Positions 52,493 to 61,095 of a stretch of 64,000 nt of DNA are shown piece by piece (the first letter of the stretch is position 1; each line of letters starts with the position of its first letter). The DNA is taken from contig JAEZCE010000030.1 in the NCBI GenBank assembly GCA_023429995.1, forward strand, positions 1 to 64,000. Reading direction: 5' to 3'. The notes beneath the pieces are model-generated. The model saw only the letters and a program-made list of their open reading frames with translations, did not search any database and was not told the DNA's origin. The DNA is from Bacillota bacterium. Lineage in GTDB: Bacteria > Bacillota > UBA4882 > UBA8346. The translations under genes and the position numbers were made by a program.

Positions 52493-52517
52493 GATGCTAT
52501 CTCCTTCTAAAAAAATA

Positions 52518-52549
52518 AGGGGAATAATGAAAACCAGCACTATTCCCCT
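52518..52549 (-). terminator. Intra-operon attenuating hairpin
   Basis: AGGGGAATA and TATTCCCCT form a 9-bp stem, and on the minus strand TTATTTTTTT follows. It sits between the binding-protein and permease genes, where partial termination would give more binding protein than permease. Confidence 0.8.
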
Positions 52550-52572
52550 AGGATTAAGCCACTCTCATCGTT

Positions 52573-53835
52573 TCATGGTTTGCTGTTTGCTTTTCGGTTA
52601 TCGGCCGCTTTCAAAGCATCGTTTAAACTAATCGTCCCTTGCAACCATGCTGCGATATCTTTGGCATTCTCTTCCTGGAACCCGCCCCATTGTAATTGAT
52701 TGTTGCCGCGATTGGCATCAATGATTTTTCCTGCCGCGGCATATTTATCAATATCTTTTTGGCTGGGATTCGGGAACGTCGGACTTACGCCCTTAAGCAT
52801 GGAGGCAGTCTTGGTTTGATTATAAAATTCTACAGCCGCTTTAACATCGCCGGTAATCACCTCAAACACCTTATCAACTTCAGCGGAGTGCTTGGTTTTA
52901 GCGCTCTTCATCCAAGTCATGTTCGGCTCAAAAATAAGCTTGGCGTCGCCGGTTTGATTGGGGAAGGGAAATACTCCGAAATCAAAGTTTTTATCGACAT
53001 TCATGAAATTTTGAATCGACCAGGATCCGGATACTTTCATCGCGGCTTTTCCCTGAACCATTCTGGCGTCACAATCGGTTTGCCCGAGCGAGAACGTCTC
53101 TTTGCTCCAGGTGTTATCATAAATCAACTTATTATATTCATAACATTTTTTGTAGGCAGCCGATTTCGCAAAAGATTCTTTTCCGGCGCGGAATTGATCC
53201 CCCCAATGGGGCGCTTTATTGAATACCTCATTAATGGCAAATTGCATTGTAATATTACCGATACTCCACGAATCAACCATATGGGTTGCAAAGGGAGTAA
53301 TACCCTTGGCCTTTAACTTGTTGATAACCTCAGCCAATTCAGTTTGAGTCGCGGGTATTTTTAAACCATTTTCCGTAAATATTTTCCGGTTATAATATAC
53401 TCCTTGATAAAGGCAATTATAAACAATCCCATAGGTTTTTCCTTTCACGGTTACCCCGGGAATCGCGGCAGGCAATACTCTTTGGAGATAGCTTTTGCCG
53501 TTTAGAGCGGCCAATAGTCCTTGGCTGCCATAGACCGCAATATCCTGGGCTTTACCAATGATGATATCCGGCAAACCCGATTGGATGTACTGTTGCATTT
53601 TGGGATGAAAATCTTTGCCCCAATCTACTGCTTCCCACTGTAAGATGATATTAGGATATTTTGCAGCCACGGCTTTCTGGACGATATCTTCCAAACCGGT
53701 GTCGGTAGTTGACTGTCCCGCAAAAACCGTCAAAGTTACTTTTGGATCTTTCGCCGCGCCATAGGCAACCGCCGAAATAAGTAATCCGGTAATCATCAGT
53801 ACGACCATGAAGCGTTTCATTACTTTTCTCATCAT
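52573..53835 (-). CDS. Extracellular sugar-binding protein of ABC transporter
   Basis: A 420-residue solute-binding protein (family 1 type, MalE/MsmE-like). The signal peptide is KRFMVVLMITGLLISAVAYG, with AYG-A at the cleavage site and no lipobox Cys. The mature part has TLTVFAGQSTTDTGLEDIVQ, YNCLYQGVYYNRKIFTENGL and KAAMKVSGSWSIQNF. The start is ATG (53835) or the next ATG (53832); AGGGGG lies 5-8 nt upstream. The substrate is likely an alpha-galactoside, judged from the alpha-galactosidase in the same operon. Confidence 0.95.
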   Translation of the reverse strand: MMRKVMKRFMVVLMITGLLISAVAYGAAKDPKVTLTVFAGQSTTDTGLEDIVQKAVAAKYPNIILQWEAVDWGKDFHPKMQQYIQSGLPDIIIGKAQDIAVYGSQGLLAALNGKSYLQRVLPAAIPGVTVKGKTYGIVYNCLYQGVYYNRKIFTENGLKIPATQTELAEVINKLKAKGITPFATHMVDSWSIGNITMQFAINEVFNKAPHWGDQFRAGKESFAKSAAYKKCYEYNKLIYDNTWSKETFSLGQTDCDARMVQGKAAMKVSGSWSIQNFMNVDKNFDFGVFPFPNQTGDAKLIFEPNMTWMKSAKTKHSAEVDKVFEVITGDVKAAVEFYNQTKTASMLKGVSPTFPNPSQKDIDKYAAAGKIIDANRGNNQLQWGGFQEENAKDIAAWLQGTISLNDALKAADNRKANSKP

Positions 53836-53904
53836 CTATACCCCCTTGTTATTAAAAAAACAACTCATTGTTCTCAGGCAAACGCTATGGCGCCCTTCTT
53901 CCAT
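53836..53904 (-). CDS. Putative 22-residue leader peptide
   Basis: An ATG at 53904 has AGGAGG 5 nt upstream, one of the best sites in the window. It opens a 22-codon frame (MEEGRHSVCLRTMSCFFNNK then GV) whose TAG stop abuts the ATG of the binding-protein gene (TAGATG). The peptide has no known family. The layout suggests coupling or attenuation control. It could also be fortuitous, with the strong site working only as a ribosome landing place. Confidence 0.4.
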   Translation of the reverse strand: MEEGRHSVCLRTMSCFFNNKGV

Positions 53905-53987
53905 ATACGCCTCCTTCCAAATGAAATTCAACTTACAGGCGTCCATTTTGTGTCATTCAAAAATTTAGCCGGAAAAGAAATTAAAAA

Positions 53988-54035
53988 AACTCCAATAACT
54001 GTTGGAAACAGTACCGGAGTTGTCAAAGACTCCGG
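53988..54035 (-). terminator. Terminator / attenuator between lacI and the transport operon
   Basis: On the minus strand CCGGAGT (segment 1), ACTCCGG (segment 2), an inner stem ACTGTT-TCC-AACAGT, then GGAGTT (segment 3) followed by a T run. Segments 1-2 and 2-3 are alternative pairs. The 2-3 form, with the inner stem and U tract, is a terminator; the 1-2 form would prevent it. It lies about 85 nt after the lacI stop and upstream of the leader peptide. Confidence 0.65.
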
Positions 54036-54072
54036 CTATCATCTGAATGTTAATGCGAGGTAAATATTTCTG

Positions 54073-54084
54073 TGAAAATTTTCA
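54073..54084. promoter_or_regulatory. TGAAAATTTTCA palindrome, candidate LacI operator
   Basis: A perfect 12-bp palindrome just past the lacI stop. The same 12-mer occurs at 55287-55298 upstream of lacI. The pair flanking a lacI gene fits two operators, one for autoregulation and one for the transport operon. Confidence 0.6.
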
Positions 54085-54120
54085 GATTCCTGCCGGATTA
54101 ATATGAAAAAAATATTTTTT

Positions 54121-55194
54121 TCAGACCAACTTCATTTTTTTCTCGCTTTCCCGATTGATACCTGAAACCGTCGATGCCCCCAATGACTGACGTTCTATTA
54201 CTTGAGTCGGCAAAAGGATTTGACGCTGTTCAAGAATATTGTCGTTTAACAATACCAATAACATTTCCGCAGCCAATCTGCCCATTTCAACCACGGGCCA
54301 ATGAACGGAAGCCAGGGGCGGGACAACGAAGGCCGAGGCCTCGTCATCGTCAAACCCGATTAAAGAAGCATCATCCGGTACCCTGAGCCCTCTTTCATAT
54401 AACGCGCGCATCACTCCGGCCGCCAAAAAGTCATTATAAACAAAAAATCCGGTCGGAGTTGGACTGGCGTTATCCAGCAAACGAATCGTGGCCATATAAG
54501 CCTCCTGTTGCGATTCACCGCCTTCAACCGTATAACGCTCATCATACCGGAGTTGATAGTCTTGTAACGCTTTCCGGTATCCCTCCAACCTTGCCATTGC
54601 GGCTAAGGTGTTTAACTTGCCGCTGATATGGGCGATATATTGGTGCCCGCGGCTAGCCAAAGCCGATGTGGCCGCATAAGCGCCGCCAAAGCTGTCAACA
54701 TCAACATAAGGGGTGTTGAGTACGGAAACGGCCCGCCCTAAGGTTACAAAAGGACACTTCAATTCATCCAAAACTTTGACAAACGGGTCATCGATCTGAG
54801 TCTGCGCTAATATAAAACCGGCAATCCCATTTTCAGCCATTTCCAAAATTTGCTGCTTCGGGTCCATATCACGCCGGGCGGTGCTTAAAATGACCTGATA
54901 TTCGCTGGTCTCAAAAACCTGGTGCACTCCGGCCAGGAACTTGCCGAAGAATGATGCGCCGTTGACAAAAACATCGGAACTTTCCACCAAAAAGGCAATC
55001 GCTTTGCCGTTCCCCTTCCGTGATTCATTCCGCAGCGGCGGTTCATATCCCATCGACTTTGCCAACGCGGATACCTTATCCCGAATTTCATCGTTTACAC
55101 CGGCGCTTTCCGTCAATACCCTGGAAACGGTGCTGATGGATACCTGTGCGGCTTTGGCAATGTCGGTAATCGTTACTTTTTTGAATTTAGCCAC
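54121..55194 (-). CDS. LacI family transcriptional regulator
   Basis: A 357-residue repressor with the LacI helix-turn-helix at the N-terminus (TITDIAKAAQVSISTVSRVL, residues 8-27) and hinge, then a periplasmic-binding-like effector domain (PFVTLGRAVSVLNTPYVDVD; GFFVYNDFLAAGVMRALYER; LIGFDDDEASAFVVPPLASV). It lies directly upstream of the alpha-galactoside operon on the same strand and probably controls it. Identical 12-bp palindromes lie on both sides of the gene. Confidence 0.95.
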   Translation of the reverse strand: MAKFKKVTITDIAKAAQVSISTVSRVLTESAGVNDEIRDKVSALAKSMGYEPPLRNESRKGNGKAIAFLVESSDVFVNGASFFGKFLAGVHQVFETSEYQVILSTARRDMDPKQQILEMAENGIAGFILAQTQIDDPFVKVLDELKCPFVTLGRAVSVLNTPYVDVDSFGGAYAATSALASRGHQYIAHISGKLNTLAAMARLEGYRKALQDYQLRYDERYTVEGGESQQEAYMATIRLLDNASPTPTGFFVYNDFLAAGVMRALYERGLRVPDDASLIGFDDDEASAFVVPPLASVHWPVVEMGRLAAEMLLVLLNDNILEQRQILLPTQVIERQSLGASTVSGINRESEKKMKLV

Positions 55195-55286
55195 AAATTT
55201 CGCCCCTTATTCACAAAACCTTTTCTACATTATATAATTTATCATCTGAAAATTCCATGCGAAATTGATAAAAAAGCAAAGGAACG

Positions 55287-55298
55287 TGAAAATTTTCA
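55287..55298. promoter_or_regulatory. TGAAAATTTTCA palindrome upstream of lacI
   Basis: Second copy of the 12-bp palindrome, 92 bp before the lacI start. A half-like copy TGAAAATTCC lies closer to the gene at 55247. Supports LacI autoregulation. Confidence 0.6.
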
Positions 55299-55358
55299 GC
55301 CTCTCGTTCATAAGCCGATCCTGCTGAGCGTCTTCTTGGCTAACCCCTTCGTCAACGC

Positions 55359-56117
55359 CTACCATAGAATCTCTTCCGGGTACTCTATCCCCTCCAAACT
55401 AAGTTCATTTTCGGAACATCCATGTTCCCGCGCTCCATTAACGACTACTTCCTTAATTTCGATATGGTCGGCATCGGAGTGGAATTCGGCGAGTCGTTTG
55501 GCAATCGCGGTCAAATTCTTCAGGCGTTTCTCGTGATTCATTTTTAAATATTTGATGTTGAGAAAATCCACATATTGAACAGCAATTTCATGGAAGCAAA
55601 GATAACGGTTATTCATCAATTTCAGCCAACGGTTAAAAGCGTTTTCAGTTGTTATTTCCTCAAAACACGCGGTAAAGGCCGCTTGAAACAGGCGAATTGT
55701 TGCAATGGGACCATCCCAGACAACATTTTTTTCGAATGCGAGGTCATATGCATATTTCGATTTTGTAAGGTTCCGCATCCGTAATTTTACCAAGTCATTA
55801 AGGGCCAGCATCACAAAAAACATTTCCGGATAAAGGCAGTTGCATTGATAATATACATTATTCTTGGGGAGGATCATAGAATGAAATTTCATGATCGTCT
55901 CATTGATGCCGTTTCCCACAAGTTCAATCTCCCGGTCACCCTGCATGGCGTGGCGGATATCATAACAGAACGCCAATATCCGAGCGGATATGTTATTGTA
56001 AGCCTGGGAATCATCGGCAGTTATTTGATATAAAGCATCGATTAAATTTTCAAAATCGTTAAAATCGCCGCTGATTTCGACTCCGGTCAAATTCGGGGTA
56101 TTTTTTATTTGAATCAT
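55359..56117 (-). CDS. Unknown protein, possibly DUF6904 family
   Basis: A 252-residue cytosolic protein with no membrane segment. It starts MIQIKNTPNLTGVEISGDFN, which from memory resembles the DUF6904 group; I cannot confirm this. The middle is helical (FFVMLALNDLVKLRMRNLTK), and a segment YAYDLAFEKNVVWDGPIATI recurs in that group. The ATG at 56117 is 16 nt from an AAAGGA site, a long spacing; a TTG at 56156 gives a longer form. It lies upstream of lacI on the same strand. The function is not known. Confidence 0.7.
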   Translation of the reverse strand: MIQIKNTPNLTGVEISGDFNDFENLIDALYQITADDSQAYNNISARILAFCYDIRHAMQGDREIELVGNGINETIMKFHSMILPKNNVYYQCNCLYPEMFFVMLALNDLVKLRMRNLTKSKYAYDLAFEKNVVWDGPIATIRLFQAAFTACFEEITTENAFNRWLKLMNNRYLCFHEIAVQYVDFLNIKYLKMNHEKRLKNLTAIAKRLAEFHSDADHIEIKEVVVNGAREHGCSENELSLEGIEYPEEILW

Positions 56118-56201
56118 CGTAAAGTGGAATTTCCTTTCTGAATTTTTTCTGTACAAGCCAGCACCTATGATAGCCCTTCAAACGGTCTTTCATAAGAACC
56201 C

Positions 56202-56257
56202 ATGAAAATAAAACGGGCCGAAGGATGCGCTCTAAACCGGCGAAGTTTTATTTTCAT
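56202..56257. repeat. Perfect 13-bp inverted repeat
   Basis: ATGAAAATAAAAC (56202-56214) and GTTTTATTTTCAT (56245-56257) flank a 30-nt GC-richer loop. The region of 56118-56396 holds no gene. It may be a terminator for the VOC gene (minus), a regulatory structure or a small mobile remnant. Confidence 0.55.
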
Positions 56258-56396
56258 ATTAGTTTTGCTATTTTAATCGGAAATTCCTCTATTTATCGTG
56301 TTAGAGCCCGGGCTGAAAAAACGACCCGGATGATGAGGTTTTTATGTTTTAAAAATGCAATCTGCCGGATTCATCAAGGCCTTCTGTTTATACTTC

Positions 56397-56765
56397 CTAA
56401 AACGGATTTCCTATTTCAATGATGTGATGATCGGGATCATATATCCTGAATATTTTTTGCCACGGCAGTTCAACAATTCCATGAACCACCGGGACTCCCT
56501 TTTCAATCATTTTCCGGTATTCTTTTTCAAGATCTTCGGCTTCGAAATAAATGATGATATTGTTTTGTCCTTGTTTTCCGGGATGAATAAGCTCTTTGAT
56601 TTCATTTTCCGGCCCCAATTGATTGGCGGAGTGGATGGCAAACCGTTCTTTGAAGACAATCATATTCCCCCAGTCGTGTAATATTTCCAAACCCATGATT
56701 TCCTTGTAAAACAGGCATGATTGATGAATATCCTCAACCAAGACGATTGTGTCCACATGTCTCAT
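56397..56765 (-). CDS. VOC (glyoxalase/bleomycin-resistance fold) protein
   Basis: A 122-residue protein of the vicinal oxygen chelate family, made of two beta-alpha-beta-beta-beta modules (TIVLVEDIHQSCLFYKEIMG; KIFRIYDPDHHIIEIGNPF). The metal-ligand pattern is partly kept (His3 and the late Glu in HIIEIG). Substrate unknown: it could be a lyase, dioxygenase or binding protein. GAGAGGA precedes the ATG. Confidence 0.88.
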   Translation of the reverse strand: MRHVDTIVLVEDIHQSCLFYKEIMGLEILHDWGNMIVFKERFAIHSANQLGPENEIKELIHPGKQGQNNIIIYFEAEDLEKEYRKMIEKGVPVVHGIVELPWQKIFRIYDPDHHIIEIGNPF

Positions 56766-56795
56766 GAAGTTTCCTCTCCCTTCCCTTCTGCTAGA

Positions 56796-57701
56796 TCACC
56801 GTCTCACTCCTACCTCCGGCAGGCGGATCTTTCCTCCCAAGTTTAGCACCCATACCGTCACCCAACCGAAGATAAAGTTGGAACTGAATAGTTCTCTGAA
56901 GTGAACGGCGGCAACCGCTTCCGGCATGACCGGATTATACGGCAATAACAATCCCGAACTCATCAGTACCGCAAACAACAGCGATACCGCCAACCCCAAT
57001 TCCCACCCCTTGCCCTTCATCAGCTTGACCACCAGGACGGCCAATCCGGCCCAGATGAATCCCCGTCCCAATTGCACCAGGGGAATCAGCCAGACCGGGG
57101 CGGTCATCCCGGCATAATAAGCTCTGACAGCCGGGCTCCGCCAGGCCACCAAAAATCCAAAAGATAAATATATTATGTAATAGCTGACCGCAATCACCCC
57201 CAGCTTCCAAAGCCACCCGGTCCACGGCATAAGAAACCGGATGCGGTTGTGATTGCCAAAAGGAGCGGCGCCGGAGGGACGCATTTTCCCCATGATCAAC
57301 ACCGCCAGCGGCGCAAACAAGCAGGCCGTGACGGCGCCCCGGCAAAGAAGCCACCCAATCGTCTCCGCCGTCATTTTATGGGTTAAATACTTCAGAAACA
57401 CCAACGACTCAATCTGTGACAGAAAATCGCTGATGCCGAAATAAATTACCGCCACGGCCCCCATTAGCTTCCAACCATGCCAGTGGGATCGCCGGATCGG
57501 ATAAGCCATCACCGCGGCATTGAGAAAACAGATTCCCAACCAGACAAGGGAGACTTTAGCCGTCATTTCGGCCGGTACCGGAGGCAGTTCAAGATTAACC
57601 GCCACTATCCTGGAACTGAGGAGGTTAGCGATAAATAACGAAAGCCCCAGCCCGATCAGTTGCGCCATGAGAAGAATTCTGGATTTTAAACTGAACTTCA
57701 T
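56796..57701 (-). CDS. Multi-pass membrane protein, unknown
   Basis: A 301-residue protein with about eight membrane helices (SLFIANLLSSRIVAVNLELP near the N-terminus; TAETIGWLLCRGAVTACLFA; YYIIYLSFGFLVAW). Two hydrophilic loops separate the halves. No family is recognised. GAGGTG lies 7 nt before the ATG. The DUF1648 gene upstream on the same strand is 42 bp away, so they may be cotranscribed. Its codon use is more GC-rich than that of its neighbours (long GGC/GCC runs). Confidence 0.75.
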   Translation of the reverse strand: MKFSLKSRILLMAQLIGLGLSLFIANLLSSRIVAVNLELPPVPAEMTAKVSLVWLGICFLNAAVMAYPIRRSHWHGWKLMGAVAVIYFGISDFLSQIESLVFLKYLTHKMTAETIGWLLCRGAVTACLFAPLAVLIMGKMRPSGAAPFGNHNRIRFLMPWTGWLWKLGVIAVSYYIIYLSFGFLVAWRSPAVRAYYAGMTAPVWLIPLVQLGRGFIWAGLAVLVVKLMKGKGWELGLAVSLLFAVLMSSGLLLPYNPVMPEAVAAVHFRELFSSNFIFGWVTVWVLNLGGKIRLPEVGVRR

Positions 57702-57743
57702 GGACTACACCTCATTCCCCTTGATTTTATTAATCGTCTCTTA

Positions 57744-58244
57744 CTACTTCGCTTTTAGGGATAAAGCGATATAAATTCCGATTGTTCCGAGCATGATTAG
57801 CAAAATTACCGGAAGAAACATGATTCCTAATGTAAAGGAACCGGATTTAGCGGATTGTAATGTGACAAACTGTATATATGTAAAAATAATTATTATTTCA
57901 ACCTTCAATATTGTGATGAACCTGCTAGCGAACCGATATTGCCGCTTCGCATTATTTTCCGTAATTGTGACCCCATAATTATAGATATGGGGAAAGCGGG
58001 CAAGGATAGTGAGTAGGATATAAAGTAACAATAGTACCGGTAGCAGAATCAACAGTTCATTTTTACTTCCGTAACTATCCGCCTGCCCGGCAAGATTAAA
58101 ATGAGTCCCAACTCTATCCGGTAATTGCTCCCACATTACAAATGTAAAAGTTAAGCACAATAAGATGAAAGCAAAGGATAAAATCTCCAGAAAATAATCA
58201 AATGTTTGCAACGGTATTTTCAATTTGGGCCTTTGTTTTACCAT
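57744..58244 (-). CDS. DUF1648 domain membrane protein
   Basis: A 166-residue protein with about four membrane helices. It has the DUF1648 motif DRVGTHFNLAGQADSYGSKN near residue 46, found in SdpI-like immunity or signal proteins. No partner toxin or regulator is adjacent. It overlaps the PhzF gene by 7 bp; AAGGGGA precedes the ATG. Confidence 0.85.
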   Translation of the reverse strand: MVKQRPKLKIPLQTFDYFLEILSFAFILLCLTFTFVMWEQLPDRVGTHFNLAGQADSYGSKNELLILLPVLLLLYILLTILARFPHIYNYGVTITENNAKRQYRFASRFITILKVEIIIIFTYIQFVTLQSAKSGSFTLGIMFLPVILLIMLGTIGIYIALSLKAK

Positions 58245-59161
58245 ATATTCCCCTTCTTTTGCGATTCTAAATAAAATACCCCCTCAATCATCACTTTCCC
58301 GTTTCCGCCAACAAAAATATTCATCCGTCCGTTCTCTTTTCGGGCATCGATTTCGATCGCGCAAGGCATGTTCGTGATATGGCCTTGTTCCGCTTTTAAT
58401 TGAATTTTAGTCCGGCCTTGATAATAATGCTCCAAAAGATAGGCTCCCAGCGCCCCATTACCCACACCGCACCCCGGATCTTCAATCCCTTCTCGGGGAC
58501 AAATATTCCGGGTATGCAGATCCTTATCCGAATCATCGGTTTCAAAGGTGAATAACTGCGCTTCCCTTATCCCAATATGGGCACAAAAATTTCTTAAAGG
58601 TTCAATCTTTCTTTGCGCCCGCAGCAATGCTTCCAATGATTTCAGCGGCACAATCAAGTGACCCAATCCGGTATCAATCGGTTGGATCGGTAAATCCGGA
58701 ATCAAGTCATCTTCAGGGATTCCAAACAGATCGGCAACCGCGTTTCTTTCAGTTACAACAGGGTAGAATTCCGGCGGTGGTTGTTCCATCATGACCATTG
58801 GCCCAATCAAATTTTGAGTAATCTTTATCAGTTTGACACCGGCATTGGTTTTGATATGGAGAACGCTTTCTGTGGATAAATCGATGTTATGGCATTGGAT
58901 ATAGGCAAGGATCGCCGCTATTGTAGGATGGCCGGCAATCGGAAGTTCTTCCGCCGGAGTGAAATACCGCAATTGAAAATCGGCATTCCCTTCCGCGGAA
59001 GGGAACATAAAAACGGTTTCCACCAGATTGAGTTGTGTGGCGATCCTTTGCATTGTCAGGGTATCCAAATTTTCCGCATCCGTAAAAACTGCGGCCGGGT
59101 TTCCTCCAAAAGGTTTTTCGGCAAAGCTATTGACCACAAAAAACTTTTTACTTTTCATCAT
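58238..59161 (-). CDS. PhzF family isomerase-like protein
   Basis: A 307-residue protein with the diaminopimelate-epimerase fold, named after the phenazine enzyme; most members have unknown substrates. Signature segments are NSFAEKPFGGNPAAVF, the catalytic-Glu segment QLNLVETVFMF, ELPIAGHPTIAA and GVGNGALGAYL. I prefer the ATG at 59161 (or 59158), which matches the family N-terminus; the frame stays open to 59263, with an extra 34 residues of unlike composition. No good ribosome binding site precedes either start. Confidence 0.9.
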   Translation of the reverse strand: MMKSKKFFVVNSFAEKPFGGNPAAVFTDAENLDTLTMQRIATQLNLVETVFMFPSAEGNADFQLRYFTPAEELPIAGHPTIAAILAYIQCHNIDLSTESVLHIKTNAGVKLIKITQNLIGPMVMMEQPPPEFYPVVTERNAVADLFGIPEDDLIPDLPIQPIDTGLGHLIVPLKSLEALLRAQRKIEPLRNFCAHIGIREAQLFTFETDDSDKDLHTRNICPREGIEDPGCGVGNGALGAYLLEHYYQGRTKIQLKAEQGHITNMPCAIEIDARKENGRMNIFVGGNGKVMIEGVFYLESQKKGNIW

Positions 59162-59263
59162 GAACACCAACCGTTTTCGGAAATTGCGAGAACTCTTTTT
59201 GTTCGATATTTGTTGGACATCATCAGTATGCAGGGGCCATGCTCTTAAATTCTCATGATTCAT

Positions 59264-59631
59264 AACGTTTTTTAAATCCTGTTCATCCAGTTAATCCTGT
59301 TTAAGTCCTTTTATTAAGGCCTTAGTTCATAGCTTACGTTGACACGATTTACAGGATTTACAGGATTTACGGGATTATTGGAAACTTTGTGCTCCGGCTG
59401 TTTTTTAATTTGAGTGTTTCATTTTTTCCAGCCCATTTGTCAACTTTTGTTTATATTCGCTGGAATGTTAATGAGTTAACCTGGTTTTTAGGATTCGGGA
59501 AACTTCATTTCGGCCCATTGTTCCCACTCCCCAACCGCGCCCACCTTCAGGCTTCATAATCTCCACACCCTGTTTCAGGATTGGTAAATGGTGCAGATTC
59601 GCCCATAATACCGGGCTTTATCAAATAATCT
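59264..59631. other. Intergenic with short repeats and a possible gene remnant
   Basis: Contains TTAATCCTGT / ACAGGATTTAC-type short repeats at 59272-59376 and an open frame without a start on the minus strand (59468-59617). The frame reads as normal protein sequence (ILKQGVEIMKPEGGRGWGVG) and may be the tail of a decayed gene. Confidence 0.5.
59468..59617 (-). pseudogene. Possible decayed gene 3' end
   Basis: A 49-codon frame that begins at a stop codon and has no start signal. It reads SPVLWANLHHLPILKQGVEI then MKPEGGRGWGVG and continues to NEVSRILKTRLTH. Composition is protein-like, with Gly- and charged-residue patterns, but I recognise no family. Confidence 0.3.
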
Positions 59632-60693
59632 TCATTTATATTTTTTAAAAAACCGAATGATATCTTTCCCCATCATTGCAGTAATTTCATGGCCTACCAG
59701 CGGATAAACAACAAACTTTGCCGAGCAATATTTACTTTTATAGATATTCTCCGCAAATGGCCAACGTTTGAGGGGCGTTTTCCCAAAATTACCATTGATT
59801 ACCCCTCTGTCTTCACTATCGTAACTATCATCGAAAGGAACTGAATCGTTTTGGTCCAGGCTGCCAATGTAAAAATATAGCGGGACTTTTTGAAATGCCT
59901 CTAGAGCAAATTTCCGGCCCGTCAATTTTTCGATATCCGCAACCCCAATCGGGTAACGAAGGGTTTGACCTTTATATTCAGATACCGGCGCTATCGGCCA
60001 TCCCCCGGGTGAGCCGACCGCGGCCGCTCTTACCCTTTCCGGGTGTAGAATGGCAAATCGGTTGACAAACATTCCCGATGCTGAAAATCCAGCCATTAAA
60101 ACCTTTTCATTCAAAACAAGTCCTTTTGGTTTCATCCTTCCCCTGGCATCATCAATCATCGAAATTAATTGCCGATCAATTCGTTTAAGCCCTTCAATTT
60201 CAGTTGTTAGCGAATCTCTATCAAGAGCATGCGTATACAAATTTTCATATTTTTGCAGCCGGGGGAAAACAGGGATTAATAATGGCGTTTCAAGTTGTTC
60301 CGCTATGGTAGCGCCGATTCCCTGTAAATCGTTGACCACGGCGCTTTCATGCGCTACCCAATTGTCATTTGCGAAACCGGAATTATTCGGCATGACGAAA
60401 AGATACTTCATTTTTTTATTACTTGAATTTTTAGGGATATAAAAATAATAAGGCCAATGAAAGCCCTTTTTTATATCCGGTTGCACTCTTGTGTATAATT
60501 GATCATCCAGACACGGCGCTAAACTATATATGGCTGGGCGCCCTTCTTTTTTAATGGGTGCGCTAACGGAGATAACCGGTTTCGTAAAATCATGCAGATG
60601 TTTATTGTATAAATTTAAACGGGTAGATTTGATAAATAATAAACCAAAAATTACGATGACGACAACGACGATCAACCATAAATATTTACGCAT
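59632..60693 (-). CDS. Membrane-anchored alpha/beta hydrolase-like protein
   Basis: A 353-residue protein with an N-terminal anchor or signal (WLIVVVVIVIFGLLFI, residues 5-20) and a hydrolase fold. The nucleophile elbow is GFSASGMFVNRFA (Ser in FSAS), the acid is probably Asp in GSLDQNDSVPF, and the His is LVGHEITAM. The catalytic part faces outward. The ATG at 60693 has AGGAGG upstream, created where the preceding small gene stops (TAGGAGGTCTCTC-ATG), so the two are probably coupled. Confidence 0.8.
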   Translation of the reverse strand: MRKYLWLIVVVVIVIFGLLFIKSTRLNLYNKHLHDFTKPVISVSAPIKKEGRPAIYSLAPCLDDQLYTRVQPDIKKGFHWPYYFYIPKNSSNKKMKYLFVMPNNSGFANDNWVAHESAVVNDLQGIGATIAEQLETPLLIPVFPRLQKYENLYTHALDRDSLTTEIEGLKRIDRQLISMIDDARGRMKPKGLVLNEKVLMAGFSASGMFVNRFAILHPERVRAAAVGSPGGWPIAPVSEYKGQTLRYPIGVADIEKLTGRKFALEAFQKVPLYFYIGSLDQNDSVPFDDSYDSEDRGVINGNFGKTPLKRWPFAENIYKSKYCSAKFVVYPLVGHEITAMMGKDIIRFFKKYK

Positions 60694-60703
60694 GAGAGAC
60701 CTC

Positions 60704-60958
60704 CTATCCATAGGCTATCATGAATTCCAAATTCTCCCCGATATCCATATAAAATTTCGTCTGTTCATACGGGACCAAACAGAAATTACCCCTATGAGGC
60801 TCTTGGAGAATGAATTGTTTATGAATGATTTCGACAACTGTTCCTTCAGGCAATCGATTTTTCCAACATAACGATTCAACAAATACACCCATTAACATTA
60901 ACCTATTTTCAAAAAATCCACATTTAAATAAATTTTCACAATACAATTCCACATTCAT
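60704..60958 (-). CDS. 84-residue hypothetical protein
   Basis: A small protein with no membrane segment (NVELYCENLFKCGFFENRLM; NRLPEGTVVEIIHKQFILQE). Its stop codon provides part of the ribosome binding site of the hydrolase gene, which suggests an operon. A weak GGG-type site precedes its ATG. No family is recognised. Confidence 0.5.
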   Translation of the reverse strand: MNVELYCENLFKCGFFENRLMLMGVFVESLCWKNRLPEGTVVEIIHKQFILQEPHRGNFCLVPYEQTKFYMDIGENLEFMIAYG

Positions 60959-61095
60959 CCCATAATCCCTGCCGGATATTAGGTATAAAAAATGCCCCGG
61001 TTTATCCCGCGGTAGTATGGGGGATTACCGAGATTCTGAAATCAAAAACCCGCTATATGAATTGAAATAAATAATTGATCAAAGCTAAAAATCAG

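Noticed and set aside
48563..55298. Missing ATPase as a sign of a broken transporter
   Set aside because: Sugar importers of this family commonly share one ATPase encoded elsewhere, so absence here is normal.
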